A model generated the notes under the pieces. It had not been told where the DNA came from, did no database searches, and saw nothing but the letters and a program-made list of their open reading frames with translations. Below are positions 6,018-10,431 of a DNA stretch of 10,431 nucleotides, piece after piece; the first letter of the stretch is position 1, and each line of letters begins with the position of its first letter. This stretch comes from Deltaproteobacteria bacterium (GTDB lineage Bacteria > Desulfobacterota > G020345765), in assembly GCA_030616835.1 (NCBI GenBank), contig JAUWWP010000057.1, positions 1-10,431 of the forward strand. Direction: 5' to 3'. Position numbers and translations under genes: made by a program.

Positions 6018-6953
6018 ATGAAGAAGTTGATTAATTTTGCCGGACTCTCGCTTTTATGGATCGTTTTTGTAAGTTGGGTTTTAATTATCGACCCAAGACC
6101 TCTGTTGGCTGAGGAGGCTGAGCAGAAGGCAAAGGTTTTCGAAGCAAAGGTTATAAGTGTAATCGATGGGGATACCATTATTTTGGAATCCGGGCAGAAG
6201 GTTCGCTATATTGGAATTGATGCCCCGGAGTCGTATTTGCCGAAGATGGGTGTCTCTCATTTTTATGGGAAGGAGCCCTGGGAGCACAATAAAAAATTAG
6301 TAGAAGGTAAAAAGGTCTCCGTGGAGTTAGATGTTCAGGAAAAGGACCCTGAGGGGAGGCTCCTGGCCTATGTTTATGTGGGAGACATTTTTGTTAATGC
6401 GGAGCTGGTTAAACAGGGACAGGCAGTAGCAGCAAGGTATCCTCCTAATACCAAACATCAGGATCTCTTTGAAAAGCTTGAATTAACGGCGAAAAAGAAG
6501 AAACTGGGGATATGGGGGATAAAGTCGCCTCAGGCGAAGAAAGGGAAGGAATACCCGGGTAAAAGCTTTGAGGGAGTAGTGAAGGAGGTTATTGATGGGG
6601 ATACTATTGTCTTGCAATCAGGGCAGAAGGTTCGTTACATTGGAATTGATGCCCCCGAGACGAAATCACCCCCCAAAAAGGGCAGATACTATGGAAAGGA
6701 ATCATACAAGTTAAATAAGAAATTGGTGGAGGGGAAAAGGGTCAGATTGGAGCTGGAAGAGCAAAAGATGGATTTTGAAGGAAGGCTTTTAGCCCATGTT
6801 TTTCTGGGAGATCTTTTTGTGGGTGCTAAGTTGGTAAAGGAGGGGCAGGCCCTGGTAGCAACTTTTCCTCCTAATATTAAATACGAGGAGTTATTTATAA
6901 AAATGGAGAAGGAGGCAAGGGAAAATAAGCGGGGCCTATGGTCAGAAGAGTAA
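6018..6953 (+). CDS. Exported protein with two tandem staphylococcal-nuclease-like (thermonuclease) domains
   Basis: This 311-residue protein starts with a basic then hydrophobic segment (1-31) ending 'LLAEE', which reads as a signal peptide or an N-terminal membrane anchor. Two SNase domains follow, about 42-168 and 185-310, offset by exactly 143 codons at the aligned core. Each keeps the catalytic set of S. aureus nuclease. Domain 1 has the DGDT motif at 50-53, Arg63, Asp68/Glu71 and Arg114; domain 2 has DGDT at 193-196, Arg206, Asp211/Glu214 and Arg256. Most bacterial homologues carry one such domain. The expected activity is calcium-dependent cleavage of DNA and RNA in the periplasm or outside the cell. 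The ATG follows a strong AGGAGGT (6006-6012), 5 nt away. Why it sits among cNMP signalling genes is unclear; co-transcription is likely from the spacing. Confidence 0.9.
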   Translation: MKKLINFAGLSLLWIVFVSWVLIIDPRPLLAEEAEQKAKVFEAKVISVIDGDTIILESGQKVRYIGIDAPESYLPKMGVSHFYGKEPWEHNKKLVEGKKVSVELDVQEKDPEGRLLAYVYVGDIFVNAELVKQGQAVAARYPPNTKHQDLFEKLELTAKKKKLGIWGIKSPQAKKGKEYPGKSFEGVVKEVIDGDTIVLQSGQKVRYIGIDAPETKSPPKKGRYYGKESYKLNKKLVEGKRVRLELEEQKMDFEGRLLAHVFLGDLFVGAKLVKEGQALVATFPPNIKYEELFIKMEKEARENKRGLWSEE

Positions 6954-6978
6954 CTGTAATCAACGAATAAAATAAGTT

Positions 6979-7029
6979 GTAGGTCGGGCATCTTGCCCGA
7001 CATAATGGCGGGCTGTAAGCCCGCCCTAC
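6979..7029. repeat. Double-hairpin palindromic repeat overlapping the start of the TPR-cNMP gene
   Basis: An outer pair GTAGG (6979-6983) / CCTAC (7025-7029) encloses two hairpins. Hairpin one is GTCGGGCA-TCT-TGCCCGAC (6983-7001), and hairpin two is GGCGGGCT-GTA-AGCCCGCC (7007-7025). Similar 'TCGGGCATCTTGCCCGA' and 'GGCGGGCTGTAAGCCCGCC' units are common intergenic repeats in metagenome-derived genomes (from general knowledge). Here the unit overlaps coding sequence: both candidate start codons, TTG 6993 and ATG 7005, lie inside it. Confidence 0.8.
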
Positions 7030-8312
7030 TATACAGCGAGAAGATTAACAGGGCTGAGAGTAAGGCAAAAATTAAGGAGGATGCCCTAAAATACTTTGCC
7101 AAGGGGCGATGGGATAAGGCTCTGGAAGCGTACCAGAAGCTTACTAAACTGGATCCTAAAGATTTAAAGATTCGCCAGAAGATTGGCGACATCTACTCAA
7201 AGATAGGGAAAAAACAAGAGGCGATTGAAGAGTATAAAGAAGTGGCAGAAGGGTACGCCGAGGGTGGATTTTTGGCAAAGGCGATCGCAGTTACTAAGAT
7301 GATTCAGGGGCTGGATCCTTCTCAGAAGGAGGTTCAGCAGAGGCTTGCTCAGCTCTACGCCAAGAAGAAGGGCAAGGAGGAAAAAAAGTTGATCCCGGAG
7401 AAAAAGGTTAGCCCGGCGGAGGGGGAGCCTCCCCCAATCGAGGGGGAGAGTAAGCCCGCCCAAATTAGGGTGGATACTCTCCCACATATTCCCCTTTTCT
7501 CTGAGCTTACTACCGAAGAGTTTGTCAAGGTGCTTACAAAAATAACCCCAAGGACATTTGCTCCGGAAAGCATAATCTGCAAGGAAGGAGAAGAAGGCAA
7601 TTCAATATTTGTCATTAGCCAGGGAGAGGTTAGCATATATAAGAAGAACAGAGAGGGAAAACAGACTTGGCTCAATAACCTTAAGGAAGGAGATTTCTTC
7701 GGTGAATTCGGCTTCTTATCGGAGTCAGGGAGGAAGGCCTCGGTAAAGGCGGTTAACGAGACCGAGGTTCTGGAGATCTCCAAGGAGAGCTTCAAAGAGA
7801 TCATTGATGAATTCCCCCGGGTCTCCGAAGTGATGGTAGATTTTTATAAGAACAGAGTTCTGAATAACTTATTGGCCCTCTCACCTCTATTTGAGCAGCT
7901 TAAAGCAGAGGAAAGGGAAAAGGTGGTTGAGAAATTTCAACTGATGGTAAAAGATAAAGATACCATTATTGTCCGGGAAGGAGAGGTAGGAGACCATCTT
8001 TATCTTATCCATTCCGGAGAGGTTGAGGTTTACACCGAGAAAGAGGGGCGTAAGGTGGTACTTGCCCATCTCCGGGAAGGGGAATTCTTTGGAGAGATTT
8101 CATTAATTACCGGGGAGCGCCGAACCGCAACGGCTAAGACTACTCAGCAGACCAGATTGATGGTACTCTCCAAGGAGGATTTTGATAGCATTGTAAGCGA
8201 GTTTCCCCAAGTTCTGGAGGTGGCGAAGAAATTCCTGGAGAAGAGGGCAGATGATACCATTAGTAGCCTGATAGGATATAAGGACAGAGAAGATGAGCTA
8301 CATCTGGTTTGA
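7005..8312 (+). CDS. TPR protein with two tandem cyclic-nucleotide-binding domains
   Basis: This is about 435 residues from ATG 7005 (439 from TTG 6993; numbering below uses the longer form). Residues about 25-125 form TPR-like helix pairs ('ALKYFAKGRWDKALEAYQKLTKLDPKD'). A charged Lys/Pro/Glu-rich linker spans 125-160. cNMP domain 1 covers about 165-285 with cassette 'FGEFGFLSESGRKASV' (Glu238, Arg247), and domain 2 about 296-417 with cassette 'FGEISLITGERRTATA' (Glu368, Arg377). Both keep the ligand-contacting Glu and Arg. No enzymatic or DNA-binding domain is present, so it is probably a cytoplasmic scaffold whose partner binding through the TPRs responds to a cyclic nucleotide. The start is uncertain: no Shine-Dalgarno precedes 7005, no later in-frame start occurs before residue 103, and residues 1-13 derive from a repeat. 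An AAGGAGG at about 7074 precedes an out-of-frame ATG that stops after two codons. Confidence 0.87.
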   Translation: MAGCKPALLYSEKINRAESKAKIKEDALKYFAKGRWDKALEAYQKLTKLDPKDLKIRQKIGDIYSKIGKKQEAIEEYKEVAEGYAEGGFLAKAIAVTKMIQGLDPSQKEVQQRLAQLYAKKKGKEEKKLIPEKKVSPAEGEPPPIEGESKPAQIRVDTLPHIPLFSELTTEEFVKVLTKITPRTFAPESIICKEGEEGNSIFVISQGEVSIYKKNREGKQTWLNNLKEGDFFGEFGFLSESGRKASVKAVNETEVLEISKESFKEIIDEFPRVSEVMVDFYKNRVLNNLLALSPLFEQLKAEEREKVVEKFQLMVKDKDTIIVREGEVGDHLYLIHSGEVEVYTEKEGRKVVLAHLREGEFFGEISLITGERRTATAKTTQQTRLMVLSKEDFDSIVSEFPQVLEVAKKFLEKRADDTISSLIGYKDREDELHLV

Positions 8313-8347
8313 GCCTTAAATATCTAACCACTAAGTAAGGGTTAACG

Positions 8348-10096
8348 ATGAAAAAGAAGACAAGAAAGAGAGCCCGGTCAAAAGAGACTGAGAAGGAAGC
8401 CAGAGTGAAGATTCTGGATGATGCCTTGAGCATAGTAGAGAAAGAAGCAATTGACCTGAAGTTTGAGCTCTCCAAGCTAAAAGAGAGAATGCGCGTCAAG
8501 GAGGCGGAGCTGGAGGTCTTTCGGGAAATGAGCAATATCTCCAGCAGCTCCTTTAAGCTCGACCAGCTTCTGGATCGTTACATGGATCTTGTTTTGAAGA
8601 TTATAAGGGCTGAGGCCGGTACCCTGTATCTGACCGACGAGGTGAAAAAAGATTTGATCTTTAATGTGGTTAAGGGGAAGGTCAAAAGGAAGATAACGGG
8701 AATGAGGATTGGTCTGGGGGAGGGAATCGCCGGATGGGTTGCTCAAAACGGGAGGCCCTACGTTGCCACCGATGTCAAAAATGATCCCCGATGGCTGAGG
8801 GAGGTCGGGAATAAAATCAAATTCGATATCCGGGATATCATCTGTGTGCCACTGCAAACTCCCAAAGAGACCATTGGCTCGATCGAGGTTATTAACAAGA
8901 TGGATGGAAAGTCTTTTCAGAGAGAGGACCTGGAGCTTCTTATCTCTTTAGCCACTCAGATCGCAATGGTAATCGAGAACGCTCATTTACTGCTGGATAA
9001 GGAGAAAACTCTCTCCCAACTTTCAGGACTTACCGCGATCAGCGCCCTGTTGAGCTCCTCTCTCGATCCAAAAGTAGTCAGGAGAAGGACGATGGAGGCG
9101 TCTACCCAATTAATGGACTGCGAAACCGGTTCCCTTTTCCTGGTCGATGAAGAGACTAACGAGCTATATTTTGAGGTGGCCCTGGGAAAAGAGGGAGAGA
9201 AGGTCAAGCAGATTCGGCTGAAGATGGGGAAGGGAATCGCCGGCTGGGTTGCCCAGCACGGAGAACCCCTGCTTATTTCTGATACGACTAAGGATTCGCG
9301 CTGGTTCCGAGAGGCTGATAAAAAGTCAAAGTTCGTCACCAAGAATATGCTCTGTGTTCCGATTAAGGTGAAAGACAAGGTAATCGGTGCGCTGGAGGCG
9401 ATCAATAAACTGGACAGTGAAACCTTTACTCAGGATGATCTGGAGCTGCTGAATTCTCTCGCCAATGAGGTGGGAATAGCTATCGATAATGCTAATCTTT
9501 ATGAAGAGAAGCGTAATACCTTTCTGGAGACTGCTGAAGCTCTGGCTGATGCCATTGATAAGCGCGATCCTTACACCGGGGGGCATACGAAAAGAGTTAC
9601 CTCCTATAGTCTGGCAATGGCCAAATATCTGGATTTAAATCCCTCGGAAACAGAGAATTTAAAATTGACGGCAATCCTACATGATATCGGTAAGATAGGA
9701 ATCCCTGATGATGTTTTAAGAAAGAAGGGAAAGCTAACTGATAGTGAATTCGATTCCATCAAGAAGCATCCAATCTTCGGTTATGAAATAATGAGCCATA
9801 TAAAAAGCCTCAAAGGTGTAATTCCCGGGATGCGTTCTCACCACGAGCGACCCGATGGAAGGGGTTATCCCGACAGGTTGAAGGCAGAGAAAATTCCTCT
9901 TATTGCCCGGACAATCTCAGTAGCGGATACCTTTGACGCTATGACCTCCGATCGGCCGTACCGTAAAAGGCTAACTGATGCCGAGGCCCTGAAGGAGATC
10001 AGAAGGTGTGCCGGAACTCAATTTGATCCAATGTTGGTAAAGACATTCCTCAAGGCTTACCGAAAAGGAGAGATTTCTTCTGATCAAAATAGTTGA
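8348..10096 (+). CDS. GAF-GAF-HD-GYP protein, predicted cyclic di-GMP phosphodiesterase
   Basis: This 582-residue, probably cytoplasmic protein has a basic N-terminus and coiled coil (about 15-60). Two similar GAF sensor domains follow (about 70-213 and 240-383), which share 'GIAGWVAQ.G.P' and 'CVP' segments. The C-terminal HD-GYP domain (about 395-575) has the complete metal and signature set: His413, His445-Asp446 in 'ILHDIGKIGIPDD', His474, His498-His499, 'RPDGRGYP' (501-508) and Asp527. HD-GYP enzymes hydrolyse c-di-GMP, and some act on cGAMP; the specific substrate is not decided by these motifs. GAF domains may bind a cyclic nucleotide or another small molecule, which would let a cNMP signal control the enzyme; this is inference. 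ATG 8348 follows TAAGGG by about 6-7 nt and lies 35 nt after the TPR-cNMP stop. The protein has no receiver domain and no membrane segment. Confidence 0.93.
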   Translation: MKKKTRKRARSKETEKEARVKILDDALSIVEKEAIDLKFELSKLKERMRVKEAELEVFREMSNISSSSFKLDQLLDRYMDLVLKIIRAEAGTLYLTDEVKKDLIFNVVKGKVKRKITGMRIGLGEGIAGWVAQNGRPYVATDVKNDPRWLREVGNKIKFDIRDIICVPLQTPKETIGSIEVINKMDGKSFQREDLELLISLATQIAMVIENAHLLLDKEKTLSQLSGLTAISALLSSSLDPKVVRRRTMEASTQLMDCETGSLFLVDEETNELYFEVALGKEGEKVKQIRLKMGKGIAGWVAQHGEPLLISDTTKDSRWFREADKKSKFVTKNMLCVPIKVKDKVIGALEAINKLDSETFTQDDLELLNSLANEVGIAIDNANLYEEKRNTFLETAEALADAIDKRDPYTGGHTKRVTSYSLAMAKYLDLNPSETENLKLTAILHDIGKIGIPDDVLRKKGKLTDSEFDSIKKHPIFGYEIMSHIKSLKGVIPGMRSHHERPDGRGYPDRLKAEKIPLIARTISVADTFDAMTSDRPYRKRLTDAEALKEIRRCAGTQFDPMLVKTFLKAYRKGEISSDQNS

Positions 10097-10144
10097 GATT
10101 TCTAAGAAAATCTGTTAATTAAAAGCTACTGAAAAGAGGTATCT

Positions 10145-10431
10145 ATGAAGATCCGCATATTAGGCTGCTACGGGGGAAAGTTGCCGAATTTCCGGACCTG
10201 TAGTTTTTTGATTAATGAATCCCTGCTTATTGATGCGGGAGCAATAGTCGCGGTTCTAAATCTCCGGGAACAGTTAAAAATCCACCATATCCTGGTCAGC
10301 CATGCCCATCTCGATCACATCAAGGACATCCCCTTTTTAGCTGACAATGTGTTCCTCGAAAATACCCATTCGGTCAATGTTATCAGCACCCCCAGGATAA
10401 TTGAGCAGATGAGGAAACATCTCCTGAATAA
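10145..10431 (+). CDS. MBL-fold hydrolase, probable class II 3',5'-cyclic-nucleotide phosphodiesterase (3' truncated by window edge)
   Basis: The frame runs from ATG 10145, 5 nt after a GAGG, to the window end without a stop (95 codons seen). The N-terminus 'MKIRILGCYGGKLPNFRT' followed by 'LLIDAG' is the first strand pair of a metallo-beta-lactamase fold. 'SHAHLDHIKDIPFLADN' (52-68) carries the HxHxDH zinc motif (53-58). The HxHLDHI form, with early GC.GG and DAG motifs, fits class II cyclic nucleotide phosphodiesterases (Pde1/CpdP type) better than RNase Z, although the Gly/Ser that usually follows in the class II signature is Asp here. It would hydrolyse cAMP or cGMP and so switch off the cNMP receptors encoded upstream. 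The rest of the active site is outside the window, so the class assignment is provisional. It starts 48 nt after the HD-GYP gene and is probably co-transcribed. Confidence 0.75.
   Translation, partial: MKIRILGCYGGKLPNFRTCSFLINESLLIDAGAIVAVLNLREQLKIHHILVSHAHLDHIKDIPFLADNVFLENTHSVNVISTPRIIEQMRKHLLN

Noticed and set aside
10094..10144. A possible hairpin (AGATTT...AAATCT) after the HD-GYP gene as a terminator.
   Set aside because: The stem is short and AT-only with no U-tract, and the next gene starts 48 nt later in the same direction, so read-through is more likely.
10145..10431. The MBL-fold gene might be RNase Z.
   Set aside because: The N-terminal pattern and HxHLDHI context fit class II cyclic nucleotide phosphodiesterases better, and the characteristic RNase Z start (LGTG with GEGTQ further on) is absent in the visible part.

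Overview
The window looks like chromosomal DNA from an uncultured, probably Gram-negative (diderm) anaerobic bacterium with middling GC. The signs are a lipoprotein signal on a secreted phosphoesterase, an Alvin-type 2[4Fe-4S] ferredoxin, multi-GAF HD-GYP signalling, and intergenic spacers full of short palindromic repeats of the kind common in candidate-phylum and deltaproteobacterial genomes. The phylum cannot be fixed from sequence alone. I see no rRNA, tRNA, CRISPR array, phage gene or transposase gene.

Layout. Positions 1-336 hold the 3' end of a Crp/Fnr-type regulator (+). Positions 337-700 are noncoding, between convergent genes, with two copies of a REP-like repeat and a MITE-like palindrome. 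Positions 701-1897 (-) encode a metallophosphoesterase lipoprotein. Positions 1898-2240 are a divergent intergenic region with a second palindrome and a good sigma70-type promoter for a small ferredoxin (2241-2429, +). Positions 2430-2691 hold a third palindrome with a REP copy in its loop. Positions 2692-5442 (+) encode a 916-residue ATP/ADP-translocase-like (MFS) membrane protein with a long HEAT-repeat tail. Then follow a fourth palindrome, a predicted promoter, and a close run of + strand genes spaced 35-51 nt apart: a stand-alone cyclic-nucleotide-binding (cNMP) protein (5564-5980), an exported protein with two complete nuclease domains (6018-6953), a TPR protein with two cNMP domains (about 7005-8312), a GAF-GAF-HD-GYP protein (8348-10096), and the start of an MBL-fold class II-type cyclic nucleotide phosphodiesterase (10145 to the window end).

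How the genes fit together. Three separate cNMP domains, all with an intact phosphate-binding cassette, sit beside a Crp-family regulator, a putative cNMP phosphodiesterase and a putative c-di-GMP phosphodiesterase. This suggests a second-messenger signalling locus whose cyclase is not in the window. The transporter-HEAT protein and the 138-residue cNMP protein look like two halves of what is, in many bacteria, one polypeptide.

The most distinctive noncoding signal is a family of four short elements with CCCCGTTAGA termini. They are flanked by 4-bp direct repeats (CGAG, TTTA and TAAA exact, plus TTCA/TTTA), as expected of non-autonomous mobile elements. One copy landed exactly on the stop codon of the transporter-HEAT gene. 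A different double-hairpin repeat supplies the start codon and first codons of the TPR-cNMP gene.
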